64,000 nucleotides of DNA from Haematococcus lacustris (lineage: Eukaryota; Chlorophyta; Chlorophyceae; Chlamydomonadales; Haematococcaceae), in NCBI GenBank assembly GCA_030144725.1, contig JASKMD010000017.1, positions 11,810,409 to 11,874,408 of the forward strand, in the 5' to 3' direction. The translations under genes and the position numbers were made by a program. Shown piece by piece: positions 28,451 through 39,800 of this stretch; the first letter of the stretch is position 1, and each line of letters starts with the position of its first letter. The notes below the pieces were generated by a model, which saw only the letters and a list, made by a program, of their open reading frames with translations, made no database searches and was not told the origin of the DNA.

Positions 28451-29805
28451 GGCCATCTTCATGAGCAGCAGCCATTAGCAGCAACTAAGAGCAGATGCAA
28501 AAGCAGCAAGTAGGAGGCGCTTGGAGTGGCAGCCAGGACTCTCGGAGTGCACATGCTGTTAGGGTGTCAGCCCAGCCTGCCAAACTCTGGTCATGCATGT
28601 CCTGCCATGGCTTGGTAGTTGCAAGCATGTCATGCATGTCCTTACTCATCTGCTTGCTGGCTGATGTTTGCTTGCAGTTGTCGCTAGCTGGGGCACGACA
28701 AGAGTAGCATGGCTTGGTGATTGCAAGCAAGGCGGTAGCGGCATAGAGCAGCAAGCAACAAGGAGCCAGCAAGGACCGTACCCCGTACCCTCCCCCATCC
28801 CACCACCACCACTTCCGAGTCTGCCACCCACCTACCCTCCTCCCCTCTCCTTTCCCCCACCACGCACCTAGCAGCCTATGGAGTAGCAGCCTGAGCTAGT
28901 AGCATAGAGCAGACAGCATGGAGCGGGCAGCATGGAGCGGGTGGTGTTGCCAGTGGTGATGGTCCTGCTGCTAGTGCTGTTGTTGTTGTTGCTGCTGCTT
29001 GAGCTGCTGAGCAGCCTAGTATAGTAGCAACCAACCCAGTTTGGGGACATGGGGCAGGGGCAGCAAGTCACCTACTTCCCCCCCTTCCCTTACCCTCACC
29101 CCATGGCACACGCTGCAGCCCCTTCCCTACCCCACCCAGCAGCCCTTGGCGTACAGCTTGGAGCAACAGGGATAGGTGCACCTAGCAGCAAGCTCTGCTG
29201 CTTATGGAGCATGGCTGGCTGCTTGTCGGCACATGATTGTTGTGTGCAAGGAGGCATGCGGTGAGACTGAGGCGCATGGTGAGGCTGAGTCAGGGCAGCT
29301 GCAGCAGTTATTGCAATTAGGGCGGTTGTTCAACATCAAACAACACATGCAGAGGCTACACATACAAGGCTGAGGGCATGCACATGAGCTAGGAGGGCAG
29401 GGGCACAACTTACCATTTGTAACACCCTTGTAATCCCTGGTAACATGGTGGTCATGTAATGCTATCCAACCAACCGCTTATGTAATTCCTAACCGTTGAG
29501 AGCTGACCTAACTAGACTACCCTAGGTGCCTATCTCCTGGTTGGAATAGTAGCTCTTTGTTGAAGCCCAGGCCAAATAGGAAGGGCCGCGCCTAAGCCTA
29601 GACTTTCCAGCCTAAACGCTGCTAGCACCGCCCTGCCTCCTAGCCAACACAACTGCTGTGGTACAGGTGGTTGATGTCAGCCAACACAACTACCGTAGTG
29701 TCTGTGGCACACTGTGACACCACCCGTACCACTAGCTCATACCACTAGCTCATTGCGCCATACCACTGGCCATACCACTAGCTCATCGCGCACCTACACA
29801 CCTAT

Positions 29806-30315
29806 CACGTTTGCAGCATGAGCGCATCACCGCGTGGTGGTGTCGTCCATACGAGGGGCATGTGGCGCACTACACCCTAGCATGTGGCTGAATCTGGTGA
29901 GCCTCCACTATAGGTACCATCCGTAGTCCAGCTAGCTGTGACACATTGGGTGTGGATCACTGCCAGGCCTGCACTTGATAAGCATGGATGTGATGCATAC
30001 ATGCAAAGAGGGTATGCAGCAGGTGGCTACCACGTTTGCAGCATTTGCGCATCACCGCGTGGTGGTGTTGTCAATACAAGGGGCATGTGGCGCACCGCAC
30101 CCTAGCATGTGGCTGGATCTGGTGAGCCTCCACTATAGGTACCATTCGTAGTCCAGCTGGCTGTGGCACATTGGGCGTGGGTCACTGCCAGGCCTGCACG
30201 TGCTAGGCATGACCGTGATGCATACATGCAAAGGGGGTATATAGAAGGTGGCTACCATGTTCGCAGCATTAGCGCATCACCGCGTGGTGTTGTTGTCCAT
30301 GCAAGGGGCGTAAGT
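29806..30315. repeat. Tandem repeat, about 222-bp unit, 2.3 copies
   Basis: Units begin near 29806, 30030 and 30255 with acgtttgcagcat, then gcgcatcaccgcgtggtgg, gtggcgcac, ggtgagcctccactatagg and catgcaaag. Divergence between copies is modest. No coding potential is seen. Confidence 0.85.
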
Positions 30316-30356
30316 ATCATTTGTGCGCGATGTGCTGCTGATGACCACCACTGTCT

Positions 30357-30422
30357 TTACATCTTGATCATTCACATCTTGGTCATTACATCTTGATTAT
30401 TCACATCTTGATCATTACATCT
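30357..30422. repeat. cacatcttgatcatt short tandem repeat
   Basis: About four copies of (t)tcacatcttgatcatta occur. Confidence 0.8.
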
Positions 30423-31539
30423 TAAAAATAAAGGTGTGTGGCATGGAACTGAATTGAAGCTTAGGACAGCCATGCTGCTGATTGCTGTTACAAGGCTGCA
30501 TTGCCACACACACATAACCTGTTGTCCATGCACTGCTCATGGACTACAGCCTGCTGCTTATCCACCGCAACACATGCACTGCAGCCTGTTGCTGCTGCTC
30601 ATGCACTGCAGCCTGGGCGGTGGCTGTGTTGTGGCGGGGTAAGGGTTAAAAAAACAACACCAATAGGCACAACCACCACTATTACCAACAACAACGAGAC
30701 CACCCCACCCCACCCCCACCACTAAGCCATGTCACACATAAAGTACGGACCGGCAACCCCCCACAAGCTTGGCTTGGCTGGTCAGTGTGGTTGGGGGCAT
30801 GGCATGGCTAGAGTGGGCTGGCTGGCCGCTACTACTAGCGCCCGCTCCACGCTACCCGCCCAATGGCTGGCCTTCAGTAAGGGGGGGGGCTCTGCCACTC
30901 TTGGGTGTCTCTCCTGGCTGCCGCTCCATGCTGCCCGCTCTAGGCTGCCCACTCCAGGCTGCCCACTCTAGGCTGTTACGCCAAGGGCTGTTGGGTAGGG
31001 TAGGGAGGGGACAATGGTGTGTGTCGAAGTGGCGGTGGTGGAAAGGTGGAGGGAAGGGGGGAGGGGGCAAGGGTCCCATAAGACCTGCAGCCAACAAGGG
31101 GCATTCTTGCAGCGGGGGTGGTGGCAGGACATGCATGGCCATGCATGATGTTGGCTGCTGCTCTACACCGCTGCCGCCTTGCCAAGCCATGGCAGGACAT
31201 GCATGCCCAGAGTTTGGCAGGCTGGGCTGACACCCTAACAGCATGTGCACTCACCTGAAGTTCTGGCTGTCGCTTCAAGCGCCTCCTAGCTGCTGCTCTT
31301 AGCTGCATGTTTGTCCACTACAGTCCTGCACTCTCACAGCTGTTGCTGACGTGCATGTCATCAAAGCCATCAAGACACGTGCAAACCTGCCAGATCATGT
31401 CCCACTGGCAGCAGCAGTGGCAGCAGCACTGGCAATCGCGAAGGCACCAGCAGCAACAGCATTGACATTGTGGTGTGTGGGCATGGCATAGCTGGAGTGA
31501 GCTGGGTTGGCTACAAGAGCTCAATCCAGGCCAGCCAGG

Positions 31540-31790
31540 GGAGGGGAGGGGAGGGGAGGGGAGGGGAGGGGAGGGGAGGGGAGGGGAGGGGAGGGGAGGG
31601 GAGGGGAGGGGAGGGGAGGGGAGGGGAGGGGAGGGGAGGGGAGGGGAGGGGAGGGGAGGGGAGGGGAGGGGAGGGGAGGGGAGGGGAGGGGAGGGGAGGG
31701 GAGGGGAGGGGAGGGGAGGGGAGGGGAGGGGAGGGGAGGGGAGGGGAGGGGAGGGGAGGGGAGGGGAGGGGAGGGGAGGGGAGGGGAGGG
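31540..31790. repeat. (GAGGG)n satellite, 250 bp
   Basis: About 50 perfect copies of gaggg occur, followed by a ggtggt tract at 31820-31840. The long open frames across it (GEGRG, PSPPLP) are artefacts. Confidence 0.97.
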
Positions 31791-31840
31791 TCTGGGGAGA
31801 GGAGGGGAGGGGCTTGGGAGGTGGTGGTGGTGGTGGTGGT

Positions 31841-32389
31841 GCTTGGGGGAAGGGTGGGAGGGCTTGCTCCAGGCTGCAAGATAGGTAGAGGGTGTTGCAT
31901 TGTGGCGGAAGAGGGCGAGAGTGAAGGTGAGTGTGGTGGTTGTGGGAAAGGGGATGGTTGTGACCATGAAACCCTGCAGCAAAGAAGTTCATGCATGTGG
32001 TCAGGCTAGGCACACTTAACCACACAACTGCAATAGCAAGCCACTCACTATCTGCAGGGTGGGGTGTGTGCGGGGGAAATTGGGGTGGATGTGGGGCGAG
32101 GGGGGTGGTGGAGGGGTTGGGAAGGGTGCCAGCTCATTAATGTCGCTCATTGATGCCTCTTCCAACTGCTCCTTGCTGCTCCTTGCTGCTCTTTGCTGCT
32201 CCTTGCTGCGCTGCCTAGCTGCTTCCCTTGGCTGCACCTCCTGGCTCTTGCGTCCTGCAGAGCTTACTGTCCTGCAGAGCACCAGCCGAGTATTGGGCAT
32301 GTTAGAAGTGGGCCGAAATGCGAGGTGCGGGGTGCGAGGCTTGATGTTCGAAGTGCTGGGGTTGCAGGCTCAGGTTCTGCGCCCTTTAC
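31841..32389. other. Unassigned DNA
   Basis: No gene is supported. 32160-32215 has a ctgctccttg short repeat, and the part next to 32390 probably belongs to family X copy 3. Confidence 0.4.
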
Positions 32390-32652
32390 GCTCTGTACTC
32401 CGTGTGCGATTACGGGCTGCTCGCCAGCTGCTGTTCCTGCTGAGGTTTCTGCTGTGGTGGCTGGGCTTGTCGCATCTAGCGTGGTGGCAATTGATGCTGC
32501 CAGCGCTGCGGCCCACGCTGCACAACCTAGCAATAGCAGTGTAATCATTTCTAGCACGCGTGCGGTGCGAGCGCACAGGTCCGCAAAGGTGCCCAGGAAG
32601 GTGGCGCAATACAGCGGGCGGGATGCGGTTAGGCGGTTGGAAGGTCCCCCTG
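32390..32652 (-). pseudogene. Family X copy 3, distal piece beyond the inserted transposon
   Basis: This is the inverted counterpart of 27240-27460, including the same hydrophobic ITLLLLGCAAWAAALAASIA reading on the minus strand. It is cut at 32652 by the TIR element and resumes at 34314. Confidence 0.55.
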
Positions 32653-32999
32653 GGGGTTTTTCCAATGCGGGGGAATTTTTCGGAGGGTAACGGGGGAATG
32701 AGGGGAAAAGCGCAGCGGGGGAATTTTTATTCCCCCTCTAACCGCCGTCCAACTGCCGTTCCCCTGCGAGTCCGTTTGCGCCGTTGGGGAATTCCCCCAG
32801 GGTAATGGCGGTGGTTGGTCCCTAACCGCCCTCCCCTCCTCGCTTTTTGCTACCCCAGCCGAACCCCGCGGTAGCAAAAAAAGTGCTCGGGGAAAAAATG
32901 AGGGGGTACTTCGAAGACTTCGATGCCCGATGGCTCGCAGCCAGATGGCACGCAGCCAGGAGGCTCACGCATAGAGCGTGACCAGGACTATTGTAGCGA

Positions 33000-33212
33000 C
33001 CGACCTGGCAGGGCCGGCCCAGGAGTCAGGTCTCCGCGGTGAAACGATTCACATGGCTTGCAAAACCGATGTAACAACGCCCCAACACTCACGCACGGGA
33101 ACACACAAAGCTGAAGCGATGCTTGGTCCTGCACCTGCACCCATCACTGCTCCTGTTCCAGCATCCGTTGTTGGTGCTGCAGCTGCAGTCTTAAGGCTTC
33201 TTGCATGTGCCC
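33000..33212 (-). pseudogene. Captured family X segment inside the TIR element
   Basis: The minus strand resembles 20640-20815, for example ttacatcggttttgcaagcc against ttacatcggtttgtcatgcc, and then gccatgtgaatcgttt. The TIR element therefore carries a piece of an X-type sequence more diverged than the copy it inserted into. Confidence 0.5.
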
Positions 33213-33225
33213 AGCACTCAGCCGC

Positions 33226-33576
33226 TAGCCCAGCCCAGCCCAGCCCAGCCCAGCCCAGCCCAGCCCAGCCCAGCCCAGCCCAGCCCAGCCCAGCCCAGCC
33301 CAGCCCAGCCCAGCCCAGCCCAGCCCAGCCCAGCCCAGCCCAGCCCAGCCCAGCCCAGCCCAGCCCAGCCCAGCCCAGCCCAGCCCAGCCCAGCCCAGCC
33401 CAGCCCAGCCCAGCCCAGCCCAGCCCAGCCCAGCCCAGCCCAGCCCAGCCCAGCCCAGCCCAGCCCAGCCCAGCCCAGCCCAGCCCAGCCCAGCCCAGCC
33501 CAGCCCAGCCCAGCCCAGCCCAGCCCAGCCCAGCCCAGCCCAGCCCAGCCCAGCCCAGCCCAGCCCAGCCCAGCCC
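33226..33576. repeat. (CAGCC)n satellite, 350 bp
   Basis: About 70 perfect copies occur. It is the same pentamer as the CTGGG arrays at 18268-20427 and 60415-60720, read on the other strand. Confidence 0.97.
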
Positions 33577-34350
33577 TCTTGCTGCCTGACCAGGTGCCAG
33601 CCCTAATGCATGTGCCCTTGCCTTGCACCAGCCTAGACCAGGTGCCAGCCCTGCTGCATGTGCCCTGGAGCATGACCCAGAGTAGCTATCAACCACCATC
33701 ACCACCACCAGGGGCAGCTGCCCTACCACCACCTTCCAGCACCTTCCCAGGCTGAGGAGGGCGAGAGGTGCACAGGGCGTGGGGAGGGCCGGGGCAAGGG
33801 CAGGGGCATGGGCAGGTGTAGGGGCAGGAGAGGGCGAGAGTAATGGTAAGGATGATGAGGTCGTGATGGAAGCAACCACACGCTTCAGTGCTCGAAGGCG
33901 GCTGCCTCAGTAGTGAACAGATGCATGTGTGGACAGTGTGCTATTGCTAGGTGAAAGACAGAGGGTCACCAAACACGCATCACTTCAATATTTGTGCCAG
34001 GAGCTGTCACCGAATGTGTGCCGACTTTGGGTCCGGTTTCGAATCACCAATAAGGCGTATCACTACGGCAATCATTAGCTCATCCTCAGCCTCGCGCCGA
34101 CGAAAGCGAACATTTGGATGGACAAAGGTGGATGTCGTGGTCGTGCAAAGGGATGAAGCTCTCGTTAAGCTCGCGGCCACTCGCCACAACTCGCAACATA
34201 ACCGAACCCAACCTCCATTTTCCCCCATTCCCCCGCATTGGAAACGGGGGGTAAAAAGTGCATTCCCCCGTTCCCCTCTACCCCGTTACCTCGCATTGGA
34301 AAACCCCCCCCTGTGAGGGGGAGCGACCTCCCCCCCACAGGGGGAGGTCC

Positions 34351-35628
34351 TCATGGGAGACCTGATTGCGCCAGTGCGCTCACTGAGCCAGCCGCAGCAA
34401 CTGGGGCAGGGCTGGGGGAGCCAACCGCAGCAGCAGGGACAGGGGTGGGGGAGCCAGCCGCAGCAGTTGGGCTAGGGCTAAAGCAACGGACAGCTGCAGT
34501 CACACGGTAGAGCACAACCTTGCCGTGTGCAGGGATAGTGCAGCCGTCCAACTGCACGTGAACGGCGAATGATCGCCGCAGCCAGACTGCAATCACATGG
34601 GCACACTTTGCACACTTTTACACTTTGCACACGTTCCTGCCTGCCTGCTGCCTGGCCATGTGACCCATGTGGCTTGGCCACCCCCCTCTAGTGGGTGGTG
34701 CTGCCAGCCCCCCATGTGAAGCCTGGCCATGTGTGAAGCTAACATCCTTGCAATGGCATGCCATGCCCTCTACCCCTTACCAACCTGTGTGGGCCTCGTG
34801 TATGTAGGTCTGGAGCAAGTCATGGTTGCGCCGGTGGGTGGTGGCGCTGGCCTGCCGGCCTGGATCAGCTCCAGGGAAAACAGCCCCAACGACATCAGTG
34901 CACAGGGTGCCCAACTGTTCTGCTGAGACGCCTGGGAGGCTGAGCAGGCGCTCACGGCTTAGGATGTACTCAGCTGTGTACCCCCCCGTGTGCGTGTCAC
35001 ACTCCTGGTTGCGGGGGCGGGCCAGGCTGCAGGACTGGGTGGTTGGGTGGCAGGCTGGCTGCGTGACTGGCTTGGTGCCTTGGTTGCTGAGCATGCCTCG
35101 CAAGAAGGGCAGTGACACCCTGGAGCGCAGAAGGAGATTCCACTTGTCCTTCTGATCCTTGGTGAAACCCTTGTTGGCTGCGGCCACCTGTGCCCGCAGC
35201 TGCTCTAGCTTGATGCTGGTGGAGGTCAGCTGCCTCTTGGTGTGAGCCACCTCCGTGCGGGCCGCTGCCAGGTCTTTGTGGGCGGCCTCCAGGGCAGCCG
35301 CTGTGTCAGTGAGTTGGGCCTGTGTGCCCTGCAGCTGCTGCAAGAACGCCTCGTCCAGCTGCTCGATTTGCTGCACCCACCCGAGCAGGTCTAACTCCCA
35401 CTGTTGCTCACGCTGACCAGCAAAGACTAGCAGGCTGCAGTGTTGCTCCCTCAGCTGGCTGTACAGCTCCTGGGAGCTGAGAAGCTCAGCAGTGACGGCT
35501 GCATGTGCAGCGGTGAGGGCTGCATGCGCTGCGGTGAGCTGCTCCATGCTCTTGGCTGCCTCTTGCCCAGCCTGGGTCTTTGCACCATTGGCTCTGCTTG
35601 CTCTCGTGTGTTTTGGGACGGGTGGCAT
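34351..35628 (-). CDS. Family X copy 3: coiled-coil protein with VHVQ exon, two exons
   Basis: Exon 1 runs from ATG 35628 to 34785, and exon 2 from 34586 to 34351. The 198-nt intron has a GTTGGTAAG-type donor and a GATTGCAG acceptor, and the phase joins HTG/V-WLRRS correctly. Residues 20-160 are a long Ala/Gln/Leu coiled coil (KSMEQLTAAHAALTAAHAA, AALEAAHKDLAAARTEVAH). A segment with YTAEYILSRERLLSLPGVSA and a Cys-containing helix follows, and exon 2 adds FAVHVQLDGCTIPAHGKVVL plus a Ser/Pro/Ala tail. I do not recognise the family. The exon 2 segment recurs at 20470, so it is multicopy and probably transposon-borne. The frame is intact here, although the element is broken farther downstream by the TIR insertion. 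Confidence 0.55.
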
Positions 35629-36450
35629 GTCAGGCAGAAGGGCAATGAGGAGGTGCTGGGAGGTGGTGGTAGGCAGCTGGGCCTGCTAGGGTGGGCTGCT
35701 GGCAGGTACTGTGGGCAGGAAGGGTCAATGGTGCTTGGGCACCTGCAATTGACACCCCATGGCTCACTGAGCTTTTAGAGCAATACTATTTCTACTGTTG
35801 CAGATGTGCATATGTGTAGGGTAGCCTTTGATTCAGCGGTCAGCACAAATATAAGACAACTCCTTGAGTTCTGGCTGGATTTAATGTTGGCTGCAAACTC
35901 CTACCTGCTCCAGCTGAGCCGCAGCTGCAGTTAGGAACGCTGTTTACGTGTGCTGTGGTGTACTCGAAAACTCCTGCATCATCAGATGTTCGTCGGGTAA
36001 CATGTGCTGGCGCGGGATTGGTGGCAACTGCTGCGTGCACCTCACCTCGCGGGATGGCAGCAGCGCCTATGCGTAGAGCACCAACAGCACGCCTGCACTG
36101 CGCGATGTCTTGAGGGTGGCCGGCGGATCCCAACCACCCTGTCGACCACTATCGAAGCAGCTGCTGGTTGCTGCCAAAACTAGAGTCCGCGTTTAAGCCA
36201 TGCCGCGCGGGGCTAAAGCCGTCGGCCTGCTACCGGAGCAATCGGTCGCATGTGACGGTCTTACATGCCAAAACATCAGAGTTGGGAGGCCCTGACTTCC
36301 AGCACCCCCGCCCGCCCCGGCATGCCCATCAGTGTGAGCAGCCCGCTGGCTTCGCTTCGATGAGCTGCATCTTCCTGCGCAGCAGTCGCTGTAAAACTCT
36401 CTAAGGCCAGTAAGATTTTATCAGGGGTGCAGCCAATGGCGGGGGTGACC
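35629..36450. other. Unassigned DNA upstream of family X copy 3
   Basis: No gene is supported. A minus-strand open frame at 35840-36133 has ordinary composition (IPRGEVHAAVATNPAPAH) and could be a further X exon, but it cannot be connected. 36425-36450 (tgcagccaatggcgggggtga) recurs at 44757-44780. Confidence 0.35.
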
Positions 36451-36698
36451 AGAAGTCTAGTTTTTCTAGCCTAGGATTCTAAGGTTTTCGAGCCATTATT
36501 TAGGTCCCTCTTGCCTAGACACTTGAGGTAGAATAGGTAGAAGACTGATATAAAACACCTATTGCCCGTCAACTGTCCAACCAACGCCTAACAATTGGTG
36601 TCCTTTCTTGCTCCTTAGCTGCATGGCTGCCAGTAGAGTACGATTAGCGTGGCTGTACAAGTTCGCAAGCCAGCAATCACCAGCCAGTGAGGCGGTCG
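36451..36698. repeat. Dispersed 249-bp repeat, copy 2
   Basis: This is the second copy of 22646-22894. It ends about 170 bp upstream of the MYB gene start codon and could lie in its promoter region. Confidence 0.85.
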
Positions 36699-36865
36699 GT
36701 GTAAGAGTTCGGCGGTCGGAGGCAGTACGATCTTTTAGCTAAAACGACCGCGAACAGGGCCTCGGCCTGTCACATATCTAGGAGGTGAGTTTGATACGGA
36801 AGTATGGTGAGCATGGTTCTGTACTGCCGTAAATCCCAGCGGTCAATCTGTCGAGCCTTCAGGCG

Positions 36866-39800
36866 ATGATGAGGGATGTTGAAGAGCTATCCGAGTTCGA
36901 CGAAGTCGAGGATGGCGAGCCGAGGGTTCCATGCAAGCGAGCCGCTTGGACGGATGCTGAGGAAAAGTGTCTGCGCGGACTAGTGACGAGGAGACCTGGG
37001 CGAAGGTCCGTGCACGGCTTGCCTCGGGCAGCACCTCTACAGCTGCTCAGCGACATTTACAGCAGCAGCGAGGTGCTAAGGAAGCAAACGTGTCTCTGTT
37101 AGTAAGCTGCCTTTGCCTCAGCCAGCTTTGCCTCCCCCTCTGCCGGCTTTCCGCCCTTTTCCTAGTGCTCCTGCGCCTCTGCCGCCACCTGCTGCACCTT
37201 TGCCCCTGCCCTTGACCCTGACCCTGACCTACTGTGCCCCTTGCCTCTGCCTCTAAGTCTGCTTGCCTGCCGGCCGCCTCCTTCTTAGAGCTACAGGCAT
37301 GTCTGCAGTTTGCATGGCAATGCATTCTAGCGTTTGGTACAGGGTATGCCAGTGCAGCGTGCATATGAGTTTGGTTAGGCTGCGTGCTACTGCACATCCC
37401 ATGCCTGCACTTGTAGCAGGGTCCCTCTCACCCCATGGCTTGCCCATGAGTGAGAGGGCATCACTCTTGTTCTGCCACCCACACAGAATGGACTGGCAGC
37501 AAGTGGCTGCCGAGCTGGGCACAGGACGCAGCGCCAAGCAGGTACAATGCAATGCCTAGATGTTAGACCGCATACAACTCACTTGGCAGGTTGCTTTTCT
37601 AGAGTACCTGGACCTCATCCGTTAGCGCAGCTTGCTAGCAGCTGTGGTCAATCCTGTTCCTTCTCTCCATGCATCTGATCCTCCATGCCATGTCCAGTGT
37701 CGTGAACACTACTTGTACTCCTTGCAACCAAATATGATCAAGGGCCAATGGACGCAAGAAGAAGAGGTGAGCCATGCACTCAATCACTGTAACAATCACT
37801 GCAGGAACAAGAGCATCCTGCTGCTGTGTGCACTCGTGTGGCCTTGTAAGGATCTTGAAAGTGAGTTGTGAACAAAAGGCATGGGTGTGAATGTGGCTGT
37901 GAATGTGTGTGTGTGTGTGTGTTTGGGGCTGTGTGCAGTACATCATTGCTCGAGAACACTCGATATCAGGCTCGCAATGGAGCAGGATTGCAAGCTGCTT
38001 GACGGGCAGGTGAGTGGGGTGCAGCTCATCACCGCTGCTGACGCCGGGCACACAGGCAATGTGTCTATTGGGCTGGTTTTCATGCTACCCTCATGCTCCA
38101 CAACTTGCAGGACTGACAACGCAGTCAAGAACACGTTCTACGCTGCCACGCGCAGCAAAGCACGCAACAAATCATACAGCATCTTGGTACGTGGTGCCTT
38201 TACGAGGCTGTGCCATGGGCTGGATGTAGACACTGGGCAAGAAGCAAAGGTGTTGCCTAGAGAAGGGTGGCAAGGCCAAGCGCAAGGCAGCCACCGCCTG
38301 CACTCCACTGCCCTGAGCCTGCAAAGGCTACCCAGGCTGACAAGAGCAAGGCAGCCTGGTAACCCGTGACAGGGATGCTCTGCCCCCCATTGGCAAGGAG
38401 GACCAGCAGGGCTTCAAGCTGGTAAATAACCGGCTGCCCAAAGGCAGGCAGCAGCTGCATAGGGCTGCAGAGTACCGGCGGGTACTTTGCACAGGCTGTT
38501 AGCCTTATGAAGCATGGAGCTGGCAATGTACCCGGCAAACCGTTGGGGCTGGCTGCACACTCGTCAGGCCACAAGCATCTCATCGCACCAATCGTCTGAA
38601 TGTAGACACTGGTGGCTGTGCACACCAAGAGCAGCAAGCAGGGGAGCTCAGACGTCTGTGTGCAGTTATGTTCCCATGCACATGGCGTGGGCGCTTTCCA
38701 CCTACACCATTGCCTGACCCCTGTGACAGGGCTGTAGTCTAGAGTTGGCATGACTGACATGCCCTCGCATGAGCTGATAACAGCTGAAGGAGAGCCCCTT
38801 GGATACACTACTGTGCCACATGCTGCTGCTGCTGATTTAATGTCTGTGTTGCTATTCCTGCTGCACCCACAGTGGCTGTATGCCAAACAGCTTCAAGCAG
38901 GCAAGACGCCAGCTGCGGCGTTGTCTAAAGCAGTGGAGGTGAGCGCACATGGGATCAGCGTGTCTGGTGGAAGGTGGCAACCCTGTGCACATGAACAAAC
39001 ATGACTTGTGCCGCATCAATGGTGGTGGGATTTCTCCTTGCCAGGATGACACCAGGCTGCATGACAGCACCCATGCTACTGCCCCTGACGCTGAGGGCTC
39101 TTAGTTCCACCTGTTAAGTAGCCACTGCATGATCATCATTGCTGTCATCATTGCTGTCATCATCAACATCATGATCGTCATCATCATCGTTGTCACCATC
39201 ATCATCGTCGTCGTCGTCGCCATTGTCATTGCATGGGGCTGCCACTTTGTGTTGCTGCAACACACACATTCAAATGCACAGTGCATGCATACCATCCATG
39301 GCTTTACTATGTGCATGGCCAGTGTAGGGGGGCCAGCAGGGCACAGACCAATTCCTCACTGTGGCTTGGCAGCAGGTCCACACGCGTGGAGTGTGTCACA
39401 GTGTCAAAGTGTGACACACCTGCAACAAACAGCACAGGTGCTCGTGGTTGCAGGTGTGGAAAGAGCGCGCCACAGCGGGCGTGGTGGTAGATGTGCGCTC
39501 CTGCCAGCTGTCCCAGCCAACAAGGAGTGTTTGCCCCAGCCACAGCACCTCGCCGGCCGAGCAACTGAAGGCCGCTGCCAAAAGCCGTAAACGCAGCAGG
39601 AGCAGATCGGACATCTGCGGCGGATCTGACAGCATCGGCCCTGGGCCAGGGCCCCGCAGGTCGCCCATTCAATGCCAGGTTGCGGGCCGCAGCGCGTATT
39701 CCAGCCTTCGGTCTGACCTCCACCCCAACACAGCCCTCCATGACCTGCCTGGCCAGCTAGACCAGGTGTCTGGGCAGTGCCAGCACCCTGGCAGCATTGC

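Larger units (their letters stand above)
28482..31308. mobile_element. Candidate element bounded by about 120-bp inverted repeats
   Basis: 28482-28612 is the imperfect reverse complement of 31190-31308. Shared blocks include ggaggcgcttg, gcatgtgcactc/cggagtgcacatgct, and ttagggtgtcagcccagcct. Additional weaker inverted similarity extends inward. The interior (2.6 kb) has no convincing coding region; it holds CAGCC-poor filler, the 222-bp repeat and short AT-rich repeats. No target duplication was identified, so a simple inverted duplication is also possible. Confidence 0.4.
32653..34310. mobile_element. TIR DNA transposon, 1.66 kb, with verified empty site (TSD CTG)
   Basis: The left end reads ggggtttttccaatgcgggg. 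The right end, read inward, is gggggggttttccaatgcga. CTG flanks both sides (32650-32652 and 34311-34313). Copy 2 of family X at 27183-27260 shows the uninterrupted sequence with a single CTG, an empty site. The ends share the GTTTTCCAATG core with 12597-13725. Inside are further gggggaat motifs near each end, a 350-bp CAGCC array, and an inverted diverged copy of 20650-20815. No transposase is encoded. Confidence 0.85.

Noticed and set aside
31470..32025. Gly/Glu/Arg and Pro/Ser/Leu repeat frames
   Set aside because: Artefacts of the GAGGG satellite.
33049..33879. Long minus-strand GLGWA frame
   Set aside because: Artefact of the CAGCC satellite inside a non-autonomous transposon.
38257..38886. 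Minus-strand protein with LPAFGQPVI(Y/D)QLEALL shared with 43755-44096
   Set aside because: It is the reverse-strand shadow of the repeated fragment. The plus-strand reading is at least as plausible and neither copy gives a full protein.
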